NCBI GenBank assembly: GCA_038049695.1
Contig: CP142453.1
Span: 947,501-1,011,500, forward strand
Length of the DNA: 64,000 nucleotides
DNA from: Cinnamomum chago
Taxonomy: Eukaryota > Streptophyta > Magnoliopsida > Laurales > Lauraceae
Direction of reading: 5' to 3'
Part shown: positions 24,845-35,299 of the stretch, in pieces
Numbering within the stretch: position 1 is the stretch's first letter
Layout: every line of letters begins with the position of its first letter
Position numbers and translations under genes: made by a program
Notes under the pieces: generated by a model
Databases searched by the model: none
Told to the model about the DNA's origin: nothing
What the model saw: the letters and a program-made list of their open reading frames with translations, nothing else

Positions 24845-24877
24845 GGCCCGGGCTAAGCACGGGCCATTGTTGCTAGT
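24845..24877 (+). terminator. Helitron 3' terminal hairpin and CTAG end
   Basis: A GC-rich stem-loop (GGCCCG ... CGGGCC with a 9-base loop) stands 7 bases before CTAG, and the next base is T, as expected for insertion between A and T. This structure marks where strand transfer ends during Helitron transposition. Repeat S resumes immediately after it. Confidence 0.85.
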
Positions 24878-25435
24878 TTCTCCTTTAGAGCAGATGGGCT
24901 ATGTACTATCCTAAAGTTTTCAACAAAAGCACCTAACACGTTAATGCCACCAATGTCCTATATTGAATAATCTTAGAATAAAATTTTCCTTTTTCTTAGG
25001 GTCAAGTTGACCGACAGGATATGCCTTAAATGAAAAAAAAATAAAAAATAAAAACATATTAAAAGGAAAACATTCACTTGCGCACCTAAGAACTACACAC
25101 TTAGTGTATCTTGATTATCATAGATGCGAGGCCCACCTTTGAATCGAAGGACAATTCAGATGTGCAGTGTCCAGTGTTCACAGAACTTGTGAATATATTT
25201 CTACATTAAAACAACTAAATTATTATGAATTTTACCATCATTATTTTTATAGAAACTAAATTTGTAGTTAGCTACACGTACCATCTTGTCTTCAGTAATG
25301 AAATTTTGGTTTTCTTTTTATTGTAAGTGGGTTTCATCACCTAAAGGCTAAAGCTAAAGCTGAGCCCAGGTCCCTTTTGACCTGGTTTACAGGTGCATCA
25401 CATTGACGGCAGCATGCAATCAATCCTCATTCACT
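24877..25435 (+). repeat. Repeat S, copy 3 (right part)
   Basis: Begins directly at the Helitron 3' end with TTTCTCCTTTAGAGCAG and follows repeat S copy 1 to its end near AATCCTCATTCACT. Its first 310 bp duplicate the last 310 bp of copy 2. Shared variants make copy 3 the closer relative of copy 2. It carries no gene. Confidence 0.75.
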
Positions 25436-26757
25436 GATTCGTATATAGTAAATACAAGTGGCTTGTTGATGTGTGTTGAATACCCATGTAATCTATCAGT
25501 GGGCCCGCCATGAAAGTTCTCATTATCTGCTCATCACAGAGGCCACACTGGAATACAAGAAAAGTGGATCTGAAAAGCAGAGGAAAGAAAAAAACAGAGG
25601 ACCCAAAGGACCATTAATATCTATAATCAACGTACATTCATGTTGGTAACAAAGTTACCATCCCTGATGATTGAAGCAGGCCCACTCTAGAATAAACTTT
25701 TTCACCTACCCTGTTCATGAATGGACGCCGTCCTCACTTTCTCCTGTGGCCTACTTGATCATCTAATCTGTAGAATTTCTGTGCAACGACAGGGTTTACA
25801 AGACGACATTTTTCTTTTCCCATCACATTAGCCAACTTTTGATTGGCGGTGGATGCTCCTGCTGACTACAGTTTTTCTTTGTAGTCCCTCGAGCCATGTC
25901 TGAACTTGTAATGCAACTAACTGATCCTGCCATAGGATTAGTAACCTTAGCTCACGTTGCAGTTACTGGATTTGGTAATAAATATGAACGACCCACTTGG
26001 AAGATTCAGATGCCTATTTTAAGGAATTAGTTTATGTTGTCTGAGTATGACATGCACCAACCACCCAAGTGATGTATAATAATAAAAGAATGATAAAGAG
26101 CCTGTGAAGGGATGATGAGATGATGGGAAAATGAGGAATAGAAAAGGAAGAGAAGCACATGGAAAGAAGACTATTGATTGTATTAATTTGTGATGGGTAA
26201 TGGGGCTTCTCCATTGGGAATTGTTGCATTAATGAATGGGTATTAATTGTAGGGGTTGGTTTAAAATTTGGAAGAGAAATAATAAAGGAGAAGTGAAGTT
26301 AGCTAGAAAGGACTGAAGAGGTGTGATGGGTTTGATGAGGATTGGGATAGAAAGGACATGACGAGGGCCATCTGGAGGTGGCAGTGGGCAGTGGGGTAAT
26401 GGCATCGAGATGGACACAAGGCCGAAGACAAAAAAGATGCCCCAGCTTTCTCCTGCTTATAGTTTTTGGGTCTCTCACAAGTCACAAGTCACAGCCCATT
26501 GTGGAGGATAGTGGGTGAGAAAGAACTTGATGCACGATGCCTGTAGGTGAGTTAGGTAGCAAAATCTGCCACTAGCTGGACCCATCCCTAGATTCCTGCC
26601 CCTTCTCTTCTCTCTCCCTCTTTCTCTCGTATTTTTACATCATGGGAGGTAAAAAAAAAAAAGGAAGGACAGTGGATCTTACAGTGTCATTGACTATACC
26701 CCGGAAGGGAGGGAATGAAAATGAGGTTCTTTAAATTAGGAATTTAACATATTAATT
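25436..26757. other. Intergenic region, nothing recognised
   Basis: Non-coding AT-rich sequence with a purine-rich stretch at about 26090-26420 (its complement yields Pro/Ser-rich chance ORFs), a CT-rich run near 26608-26630 and a short A run at 26651. No gene, RNA gene or complete transposon was recognised. Confidence 0.5.
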
Positions 26758-27016
26758 TTCTTTAAATCTTATTTTTTCAATTTTATGACGAAAAATTTAT
26801 TAATGTCATCAGAGTCGTTTGACCTTAGTCCATAATTTATTTATTTTTTTACTTTTCTGCCCTGAATCCCTTGATATCATGGAAGTTTAACATTTAGATC
26901 CCATGATATCATGGGATTCAGGGCAAAAAAGTAAAATAAAAAAGTATACCAAAGTCAACGACTCTTGTGACAATATTAGATTTTCAGTCATGAAATTGGA
27001 GATGCAGGATTTAAGG
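26758..27016. mobile_element. Foldback MITE with long imperfect inverted repeats
   Basis: The left half (from TTTAAATCTTATTTTTTCAA) and the reverse complement of the right half match over about 110-120 bp. The best-conserved inner part is GCCCTGAATCCC..GATATCATGG against CCATGATATCATGGGATTCAGGGC (about 26860-26925). There are no ORFs. The size and nearly full-length arms suit a MITE. No target duplication was established. Confidence 0.6.
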
Positions 27017-27281
27017 TGGATTGATATGTCAAATCCCTTTTAAATTATCATAGTAGCCGGTTTAACCTATATTTAATAATCCAAAGAAATTAAGGTCAAG
27101 TATTGCCAGTTTGCCACCATTTTAAGCAGGCTCAGTTGGACTATTTCAATCATATGTTTTTATCCAGTCCAATTGAAGAAAGGATGCACCTCTTATCAAA
27201 GTGAACTCTGGCGTGTTAGCCCTTCTAGTGGGATTAGTTTTATATATATTAATCTTCAAATTCATGAATCTTGTGAATATG

Positions 27282-27816
27282 AGGGCCTGTTTGTTTGCTT
27301 GGAGGTATATTTTATGTGAATTGTGAGTGCTGTTTTTTTTTTTATATATATATATTGATGTCAAATCATATCTTCTGAGCATTTGGAATTTTGTATTTAG
27401 TTGGTAAAATTCTTGAAATATCAATCTCCTTATGAGTCACTTTTAACCTTTTAAACTATAAGAATTCCAGCCTTTTGCATTATGACTATACTTGGGCATT
27501 TTAATTTCCACTAAGCATCTATTTATTTGCATTAAGATACATAAGAATTTAGTGTGAATTGAACTCTATCAAAGGGTCATGTTAAAGAGGTAAGGGGTGA
27601 AGGATATGATTGGAGGTTTTGATAGGGCCTTCACTTTTCTATATATTGAATTACAAGAATGATGATTTGATATACATTTTTCATTTCCGCTTGATTCTAT
27701 TTCCTATTGATACTTATTTTATGACAATTTACCTTTAATCTATATTTTTAACCAGTTATATGACGTGAAACCTTATGTATTCAGTTCTCGTAGAATCTAA
27801 TGCAAACAAACATGAC
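27282..27816. mobile_element. Possible MITE with GGCCTGTTTGTTTGC-type ends
   Basis: The left end reads GGGCCTGTTTGTTTGC (from about 27283) and the right end, inverted, is GGTCATGTTTGTTTGC (27801-27816). The interior is AT-rich and non-coding. Ends of this kind recur at 6467 and 62183 in this window. Boundaries and target duplication were not confirmed. Confidence 0.4.
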
Positions 27817-27830
27817 CTTAAGACAATAGT

Positions 27831-27984
27831 GGGTTGCTTAGTTAGTTGGTAAGCCCGCATGTCACCCGGCTTTTAGGGATTGATCCCTTGGTATGCCATT
27901 ATTCCCACATGTGTGGGCTTTCCTTTCCACTTATATGGGTGCTCTTCGGTCCCAGCCCCTTGGATGGGGTATAAAAAAATAAAG
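27831..27984 (+). mobile_element. tRNA-derived SINE
   Basis: A short GC-richer block begins GGGTTGCTTAGTTAGTTGG, which resembles a pol III A box, and continues about 35 bases later with GGGATTGATCCC, close to the B box consensus GGTTCGANTCC. The body ends in TTGGATGGGGTATAAAAAAA, an A-rich tail. Size, box spacing and tail fit a plant tRNA-like SINE. No clean target duplication was seen, so the exact borders are approximate. Confidence 0.6.
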
Positions 27985-29339
27985 GCCCTTAGCAGATAAC
28001 ACCCGAAAAAAATGCAAATTGTCTTTGTATAAGAATTCTTGGAAACAAACAGAAATAAATTTGAGACTAAAACAAATTCCACTTTGAACCCTATTATTCT
28101 TACTTATTGGTTAAATCAAGAGTTTAGACTGTTCTGTCATTGGGCAAACTTTTATGGTTTAACGTTGAAACAATAAATATATGTTAGATCAATACCATCA
28201 CGAAAAGTAATATATAATGGGATCCGCTTCTATGAGAGCATCTATCACCTTACTATGAATGATATGGTGAGGGCTCTCATCCAATCTCTCATAATAAAGT
28301 AAGAGATATCTCTCATATATAATAAACTTAATGATCTAATTGGGTTATTAGTTGAGCCTATAGTCCAGCTAGGTCAAGCTAAATCCATTGGATCAATATA
28401 ATACAGTAGACTTGTGTCAGGTCAAGGTCCAATGAGTACAAAAATATTAATCAGGTCCATGTCGAAGTCCACCATAAACACAGCCTAGCTAGCTAGTCTC
28501 AATTTGAATACATCCCTACTTATTTTTGTTGAACAATCCAATTATTATTATTGTTATTTTTTTTAAAGGTTTGAACAATCCAATTATGGTTGATATGGAG
28601 ACAATATCTTATGTCTTCATCAAATCTAAATTAGACTTTAAGTTGTGGAGCTTTAAAAAACTTTGTGACCATGGTGGATTTTTAATCTTTCTTGCCATTA
28701 ATTTGCATAAGGACGAATTTGGTTAATGGACCTTTAATGAATTCCGGTTATTTGTTCATTTATCTCTTTAAGGAAAGAATTCATAAACTTGTTTTGGGGT
28801 ATAATTATTGGGTTTTCTTCACTTACAACTCACGTACATGCATGATACGATCATATCACAAATCCAAAATATATATCATCTGTCATCATCAACATCTTAG
28901 CATTGTCACATCTCCGTTTGAACAAATACAAAATCTCTCATGCACCATCCTAAAACAATGTCTTTATCATTAACTAATTAAAATTAAGTGATCGTGATAG
29001 TATTTTCTGTAAGTTTGATGCACATTAAACTTTTTGGTACAATTTGATGATAATTTTATACTTTATAATAAGGCTCACCCTTTGGAAATTCGAGCTTATG
29101 AAAATAAAAGCCCTCCAAGTACATGAGGTATTCCCATATGTATACTCCAATACGAACTTAAATATCATTTCTTTTTCTTTTTTTTTATCAAAAGTTAATT
29201 TTTTTGTGGGACCAACTCCTATTGGGATAAAATTTATGATATATTATACATTATGAAGTTCTTTATTTTGAGCGGTTCAAATTTCAAATATGTGAGTCAA
29301 CTGTGTTAGTCCACTCCTTTAACATGGGATTTCTAATAT
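27985..29339. other. Intergenic region, nothing recognised
   Basis: AT-rich, non-coding, with only short chance ORFs that lack recognisable domains and homopolymer runs of T near 28558 and 29170-29190. Confidence 0.5.
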
Positions 29340-29850
29340 TCTACCAAAAAAAGAGAAAATTTTCAAATAAGGCCTTCCGTTTTTTTCTTATTTCAAAAAA
29401 GACACAAGTTCCAAAAGTTTTTAAATTAGTCCCTAAACTTTCTAGAAAATTTTCTATTAAGGACATCTATCCATTTAAAGCTATTTTCAAACAACTTTTT
29501 TCCTTAGTTTTTTTAAAATACCTAAATCACCCTTTATAGCAATAAAATCCTCCATCACTTCCTCTAAATTCTCCTTATTTTCTTTATTGGCTTCCTCACG
29601 ACGATCAATGATAACAAGCAACTATACAATAATCGGACGCTTGTAGTGGCTGCTAGAACATGGTTTTAACTTAATGGTAATTTAGGTATTTTAAAAGGCT
29701 AAGAGAAAACATCGCCAGAAAAATACCTTTAAATTGATGGATGCTCTTGAAAACTTATGGACTAATTTAAAATTTTTTAAAACTTGTGTCCTTTTTTGAA
29801 ATAAGGTAAAAACTTAAGGCCTTATCTAAAATTTCTTTAAAAAGTAAATA
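29340..29850. mobile_element. Long-TIR foldback element, about 0.5 kb
   Basis: The left arm (about 29346-29535) and right arm (about 29680-29842) are imperfect reverse complements. Examples are AAATAAGGCCTT versus AAGGCCTTATCT at the outer ends, and AATACCTAAATCACC versus GGTAATTTAGGTATT at the inner ends. A short unique centre of about 145 bp separates them. Long inverted repeats with no transposase fit a Mutator-like MITE. Target duplications were not determined. Confidence 0.6.
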
Positions 29851-29984
29851 GAATTTCTACAAGTCAAAGTCTGATGGGATCCGAACTTTCTTGGATGTAA
29901 GCTCCAAATCTTAGAGCCCGTACTCCTAGTATCACTCTAATAGATAAAATTACTTAACAATGTTGCAAGCATATTTACTTTAAC

Positions 29985-30290
29985 TGATTTCACTTTATTT
30001 GGTGTTTGGGGGCTTTACTAATGGAGTTGGGTGAAGTAAAGATTATTTTAAAGAAATAATAAAATATAAGCAGGTTATTATGGTATTTTATTTTTAGTTA
30101 TTTATTATGGAATATTTTTAACCTTTTATATTGATTTTGGGATTTTTTTTGTTTTTAAGTGGAGAAATAAAGTTACTTTTTGACTTTTTTTTTAAAAATA
30201 TGGTAGAAAATTTGAATTAAAGTGTTTTTTATGAGACTTTTTTATTTTTTTGAGAAATGAGGGTTTTACCTTACTTGACTCTAAGAGCCT
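29985..30290. mobile_element. Diverged MITE, first of a tandem pair
   Basis: Shares its middle segment (AATAATAAAATATAAG ... TATTTTATTTTTAGTTATTT) with the better-preserved element immediately downstream. The ends are weaker: TTTGGTGTTTGGGG on the left and TTACCTTACTTGACTC on the right, roughly inverse to the family's GTGAAGTGAGG-type terminus. It is non-coding. Confidence 0.45.
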
Positions 30291-30565
30291 ATTTAGATAT
30301 ATGGTGAATTGAAGTAAGGTGAAGTGAAGCATCAAATTAAGAGATAATAAAATATAAGGTGTTATGATGGTGTTTTATTTTTAGTTATTTGGTATGGAAT
30401 CTTTTTGACTTTTTGTATAGAAAAGTGGAGTTTTTTTGTCTTTTAGTGGAGAAAGGATGTTGTTTTTTTTACTTTTTTTTTTAAAAGATGGAGGAAATTT
30501 TAAAATTGTGTACTTTTAATATGACTCACCTCACTTCACCACACATCCAAAATTCCAAACACGCA
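30285..30565. mobile_element. MITE with GGTGAAGTGAAG-type inverted ends
   Basis: The left end reads TTTAGATATATGGTGAATTG and the right end, inverted, TTTGGATGTGTGGTGAAGTG. A non-coding A/T-rich core resembles the neighbouring element at 29985-30290. The size near 280 bp and imperfect terminal inverted repeats fit a plant MITE. Superfamily is uncertain. Confidence 0.55.
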
Positions 30566-31082
30566 ATAGTAGAGTTGCCAAACAAGCCCGTTTTCAGGTA
30601 AAGATTTTTCCTTTTTTTTTTTCATACAAATCCATTCTACTATCCCATTAGTTCTCTCTCATTTGCTAGATATTTACAACAAATTAATGAAAGGGTTTTT
30701 TTTTTAATAAGAAAGGGATAATTAATGAGAGGTTTAAACCACTAAACTAGAATCCTCCATGCAAAATAAACAAGAAAAAGTTTGAGGTTTTGAAGTGTGC
30801 ATCGAAAAACCAACGCATTTATCTCACTATTAAACCAACCCCGACCTGAAGTAACAAAAACTAAAAGAAATAATTAGCACGCTCATATCTCTATGATTTT
30901 TATTATGGAAAGTTATCAAATTACCCCACTGTATGCAATGTACATTTCTTGTCATGTCAACATGGATTTTTCTTTTATTTCCTGTGATATATTCCATCTC
31001 CTGCTTCCTCTTTCTCACTACAAGTCTTCTCCATCTCTCTATATCATCTTTTGTATCTCATCCTCTTCCTTTCCCTTTCACC
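30566..31082. other. 5' flank of the HD-Zip gene
   Basis: Non-coding sequence leading into the gene. The last 90 bases are CT-rich (CCATCTCTCTATATCATC and similar), typical of a plant 5' leader. No convincing TATA box could be chosen; TGATATATTCC near 30985 is a weak candidate. The transcription start is unknown. Confidence 0.4.
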
Positions 31083-31088
31083 ATGTGA
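31083..31088 (+). promoter_or_regulatory. Minimal start-stop uORF (ATG TGA) upstream of the HD-Zip gene
   Basis: An ATG immediately followed by TGA, in the context TCACCATGTGA, lies 51 bases before the main start codon. Minimal uORFs of this kind can stall ribosomes and lower translation of the downstream ORF. It matters only if transcription starts upstream of it, which the sequence alone does not prove. Confidence 0.45.
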
Positions 31089-31125
31089 GCTGATCATCTC
31101 TATCTCAACCAGTTGGGCTGGTGAC

Positions 31126-31152
31126 ATGAACCCGTGCAATGACTTGCAATGA
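31126..31152 (+). promoter_or_regulatory. uORF overlapping the HD-Zip start codon
   Basis: An eight-codon ORF (MNPCNDLQ) starts 13 bases before the main ATG in another frame and ends 11 bases inside the coding sequence. Ribosomes that use it would miss the ATG at 31139, although the in-frame ATG at 31154 (codon 6) could still be reached by reinitiation. It suggests translational damping. Confidence 0.45.
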
Positions 31153-32578
31153 GATGGCATTCTTCCCTTCTAATTTCATTTTGCCATCGCATGAACAAGA
31201 TCATCCTTCCACCTCTCTCAATCAAATCATCTCCTCATGTACGCCTCAAGATTTTCGTGGTAAGTCCTTTCTCTCTCTCCTCTCTTTTATTTCTCAAGAC
31301 CATCTTAATCTTTCAAGGGAGAATTCTCATATCCAAACCAATTTAATTGCACTTTTTGTTGATGGGTCGGCCTTGTTTTTTTGTGGTGCAGGTGTTGCTT
31401 CATTGCTGGGGAAGAGATCCTTGTCATTTTCAAGAATTGAAGGGTGTGAAGAGATGAACGGGGATGATGATCTCTCAGATGACTGCTCACAGGCTGGTGA
31501 AAAGAAGAAGAGGTTGAACATGGAACAGGTGAAGACATTGGAGAAGAACTTTGAGCTGGGTAATAAGCTAGAGCCTGAGAGGAAAATGCAGCTGGCTAGA
31601 GCTCTTGGGTTGCAGCCTAGGCAGATTGCTATATGGTTTCAAAACAGGAGGGCTAGATGGAAGACCAAGCAATTGGAGAAGGACTATGATGTTTTGAAGA
31701 AACAGTTTGAAGCAGTTAAGGCAGATAATGATGCCCTCCATGCTCAAAACAAGAAACTCCAAGCAGAGGTATATATAGATCTATATAATTATATATGATG
31801 GGACTTTTGCATGAGATCTTGTGCAATATTTGTTCTTGTTCATGTTTCTCCCAAAAAAAAACGTACGGATTTGGCCTTTTGGTTTCATGGGTCTTGAAGG
31901 ATAACCATGGGTTAGAATGATTAGAAAGTTCTTGGGTTATTGAGAGGGAGGTAGATCATGTCTTTCAGGATAGCCATCTTGCCCATCTGATATAAAGGAT
32001 CATAACTTTTCAGGATTTTTTTATTTTGTGTTTTCTAACGAACTGGACACTCATGATTTCGATAGCTACCCAATTTTTATTTTATCGGTTTCTCTCATCA
32101 TTTGATCGTTGAATGGGCGACCCCATTCAAGAATTCAATTCGATTGAAAACATTGATGGGTTCTATCTTAATTCATCATTTCTCTATCTCAATTCTTCAA
32201 TTCCTTAATGGGGTTGATTGAATGATGCAGATCATGGCGCTGAAGGGCAGAGAAACAACAGAACCAATCAATCTCAATAAAGAAACTGAAGGTTCAAGCA
32301 GCAACAGAAGCGAAAACAGCTCGGACATCAACTTGGACAAATCCAGAACATCAGCTATTGACAGCCCTCTAGCTACACATCCAAACAGACCCCTCTTCCC
32401 AGCATCATTAAGGCCCACACCCGCAACCCATCATCTTCTTCAAAACTCCACGAGACCAGAGCTCCAATGCCCCAAAATCGAGCACCCCGTCCAAGAAGAG
32501 AGCTTCTGCAACATGTTCATGGGCATGGACGATCATTCTGGCTTATGGCCCTGGTCTGAACACCACAATTTCCACTAA
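31139..32578 (+). CDS. HB13: HD-Zip class I homeobox transcription factor, ATHB13/ATHB23-like
   Basis: Exons 31139-31259, 31392-31768 and 32231-32578 join in phase with GT-AG introns to a 281-residue protein, close to the roughly 290 residues of Arabidopsis ATHB13. Residues 77-134 are a homeodomain ([18 protein letters not shown]; recognition helix [14 protein letters not shown]). It is followed directly by a leucine zipper with heptad positions L135, L142, V149, L156, L163 and L170. The N-terminus ([15 protein letters not shown]) and the C-terminus ([13 protein letters not shown]) are hallmarks of the ATHB13/23/3/20 branch. Such proteins act in the nucleus, dimerise through the zipper and bind pseudopalindromic AATNATT sites; relatives shape leaf and root development and stress responses. 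The start at 31139 is preferred because MTCNxMAFF is conserved in this branch. It is the only intact host gene seen here. Confidence 0.95.
31260..31391 (+). other. HD-Zip intron 1, length divisible by three and stop-free
   Basis: The intron is 132 bases with GTAAGT at its donor and GGTGCAG at its acceptor. Because its length is a multiple of three and it has no in-frame stop, unspliced mRNA would stay open and encode 44 extra residues between residues 40 and 41. Homologues join QDFxG directly to VASLLGKRS, so splicing is expected normally. Confidence 0.8.
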
Positions 32579-32940
32579 ATGGTCTGGTCTGGTCTGGTTC
32601 TTGCTCTTCCCGTATCATATCATACTTCAATCTCTGCTTCTCTAGATGCCCATTAAATATATTAAGAGAGAGAGAGGCCTAAATTTGCCCATCAGTTTTC
32701 CTAGCTCCAATTGGTGTATAGAAAGTATATATCAGTTCAAACTTCAGAGTGTCATTTGGGGCTGAAAGAGATGGAATGAATAAAGGTAAGTTTTCTTAAA
32801 TTGTACCACTGCCATCTTTCTCTTGTTTGAGATAGATAGATGCTGTTAGACTGGATTATGATGAAATGAAGTGGGTTATATAGTAGGTGTTTTTTGCCCT
32901 GTGAGTTGATTGTAGCTGGATCATGGGTCATCAAATAAAG
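32579..32940 (+). promoter_or_regulatory. HD-Zip 3' untranslated region with two poly(A) signals
   Basis: The stop codon is followed by a TGGTC repeat (32581-32597) and a short GA run near 32667. Two AATAAA hexamers lie at 32779-32784 and 32934-32939. Either could direct 3' end formation; the true site cannot be told from sequence. Confidence 0.5.
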
Positions 32941-35299
32941 AGATGGATTTTTCCCCTTCTTACAATTTTTATTCCTAGGGATTGATGTTGTCTTTGTACT
33001 TTAAAATAAATAAATTTCTCTATTCAGATTTTGGAGTGTGATTGGGCCACAGGTCTCGGTTAACTTGGCTTAAAGGCTAAAAAGATCAATAGAACTTACA
33101 ACATATTTCAGAAGTAAATAAAGTAGATGGGCCCAAATGAGAGAGGAGCTGGGCAGCTAGAGTCCAATCAATCAACAATGCGTGTCTTTTTTTCCCCTAC
33201 TGTAATGAAAGGTTTGGCCGCATATCGTTCATTCATAATAGTGAGGACACGCCCACAATTAACCAGGACCGTCTAAATCATCAGCCTTGTTGTTGGATGA
33301 TCTAATAAAAATAAATCATTATCAGTCCATCAATTGGATCAGGTGTGACTCTCATGGTGTGCCCCATCGTTTGGGATATGTTTTCACTCGATGTGCCTGA
33401 ACGGCTGGCCTTACATCAATGTAAGGACGTGAGTGTGGAATGACAGCCACATGGTGAGACCGTATCGGGTGGAAGGGAGGTGCACGCTTTCCAAGAGGAA
33501 AGAAAACAAACGCAACAAGGGGAAGCAAAGCGAGAGAGAGAGAGAAGAGAAGAACGGAGAGGAGTTGAGAATCTCTTAGAGGCGTTAGAGAAATCCCGAC
33601 TGAAAGGAGTGAAAGTTCGGGGGCTACGTATTGAAAATTAGAAAAATATAAGGTTAGACCGTCTCGGGTGGAACCCGGTCCGGCTTTCTTTTTTTTTTTT
33701 TTTTTTTTATGACACATGTCGAGTCATTTCTTGGGATCCAAACGGTTGATCCTAATACCATATTAAATTTCATTAACTATTAATTCTTACTAAAATTTGA
33801 GGCGTTATTAGAGATATATACTTTTCAACACTTCTCATATGGAACTCACTCCTTGACATGTATGGCAAACTTCTTTTGCGGTAAATTTTGTTGCATGTCT
33901 CAATAACTGGGAGGGATCTTAATTTGAACAGCTCATATTTTTAATAGCCGGACTTCGCTCTACCGTTCCATTTTTTTTAACTCACCATTTCTTCTATAGT
34001 AAGAGGATCCGAAACCAGCAGAGAAAGGGAGAGGTTAGGTACGTATGGTATGGATGGGTGTGGTTTTCTTGCTGACAAGTCCTGTCTGTACGTCTTGGCC
34101 TCAGAAACTCATGCAAAGATAATTGTACATGTGATCCACTGTCATCCACAGTAGCTTCCCCCCCCCCCCCCCCCCCCCCCCCCTCTCTCTCTCTCACTCT
34201 CTCTCTCTCTGTGTGTGGAGTTTCTTTTATATTGATGAAAGTTTATTATGATTCTTTTAATTTGAATAATTTAGCTAAGTTTCTCTCATCTTTTCAAAGG
34301 TGGGAATCATTGAATTGTTTAAGTGGTTATTGCTGACTTTGGTTTAATATTAATATTACTTTTAACTAATAAAATATATTAATTTGATTCCTTCCATCTT
34401 TGTTTCTATAAGCTTTTTGGTACTTATTTTATTAACACATAGATTGCCCACTTAACAGTGTCAAATGCAGAGGAAAAGGGGGAAAAAAGAATATTGTACA
34501 CTACTCCTAGATGGGACCATCTATGATCACTTCAAACCCCTCACACATGCATAAATAATTAGAGGCACTCATATGATTAGAGGCCGATCCAACTGGTATC
34601 CACCCTTCAGTTCTTTTTTCTAAAATTGTGGAACTTTGAGGCCCTAAATTAAGGGATTAGGCCAGTGATCTCAGTAGTCAATCCATAATAGTCCTCTCAT
34701 CCTCTAAATGGTGTGATTGGATACATCTAAGTGGGCTCCATGCAAATATGGAGGTGCTTTTGAAAAGAAAACTTGGGGATGTTTTTTGTGCGCCTAAAAA
34801 ATACGAAAGTATGAAGGTAGAAATTCATATCAAGATGAGAGGAGACAAATAGCAGGTCATAGATGTAAGATCTGATATGATTTGCAATATATATCAAACA
34901 TATGGATTTAGATTTATGCATTAAATAATATATAAACTCAAATAATAAAAGCGTACTTTGCGCCATGATCTTGATGATGAGCGGAACTCTTTTCTCAAAT
35001 AAGGTTTTCTCCTATCTCCAGCTTATCACCCACTCCAATACACGTGAAATTGATGGTTACTTTTCAAATCTCGTACGTTAAGAGAGAAGACCGAAAAACC
35101 ATATATATAAATAAACCCTAGAGAGATTTCTTCTTATCAAAGAAATCTAAAAGTAAGTTTCCTTAATTCCCTCAAATTAGCCAACAAGAGTCCTATTTGA
35201 TTGGGCTTACTAAAATTGAATCCAAAACAAACTTAGTAAAACCAAAAACCAAAAAGGGAAAGTAACTTAAATTAGTGGGCCCAAACCGTGGGTCCCAAC
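32941..35299. other. Intergenic region with homopolymer runs and the flank of copia element 2
   Basis: Non-coding. A run of about 24 T follows GGTCCGGCTTTC near 33682-33709. A run of about 26 C at 34158-34183 passes into a CT repeat to about 34212. The stretch 34960-35299 is probably the 3' LTR of the minus-strand copia element 2, because a TGTTGGGACC start (minus strand) lies at 35300; its far end could not be fixed. No gene was recognised. Confidence 0.45.
34158..34212 (+). repeat. Poly-C run followed by CT repeat
   Basis: About 26 consecutive C followed by nearly 30 bases of CT with one CA interruption. Such G-runs on the other strand could form a G-quadruplex; the exact length may be affected by sequencing error. 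Confidence 0.9.

Larger units (their letters stand above)
15556..24876 (+). mobile_element. Helitron with RepHel and RPA genes (degraded)
   Basis: A rolling-circle DNA transposon. The 3' end is textbook: a GC-rich hairpin (GGCCCG / CGGGCC, 24845-24865), a short spacer, then CTAG at 24873-24876 followed by T. It encodes, in order, a zinc-finger N-terminal region, a Rep nuclease domain, a PIF1-type helicase and an RPA-like single-strand-binding protein, the set usual for plant autonomous Helitrons. A TC dinucleotide preceded by A at 15555/15556 coincides with the loss of similarity to repeat S and is a candidate 5' end, but this is unproven; coding begins only near 16900. Several in-frame stops and frameshifts show that it can no longer move on its own. 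Confidence 0.8.

Noticed and set aside
31139-31798. HD-Zip reading frame taken as one continuous 219-codon gene
   Set aside because: The frame only runs on because intron 1 is a multiple of three and the frame reads into intron 2; homologues and splice sites support the three-exon model.
33352-33717. Poly-T-tailed block (33680-33710) as a SINE with T tail
   Set aside because: No pol III A/B boxes or target duplication could be recognised.
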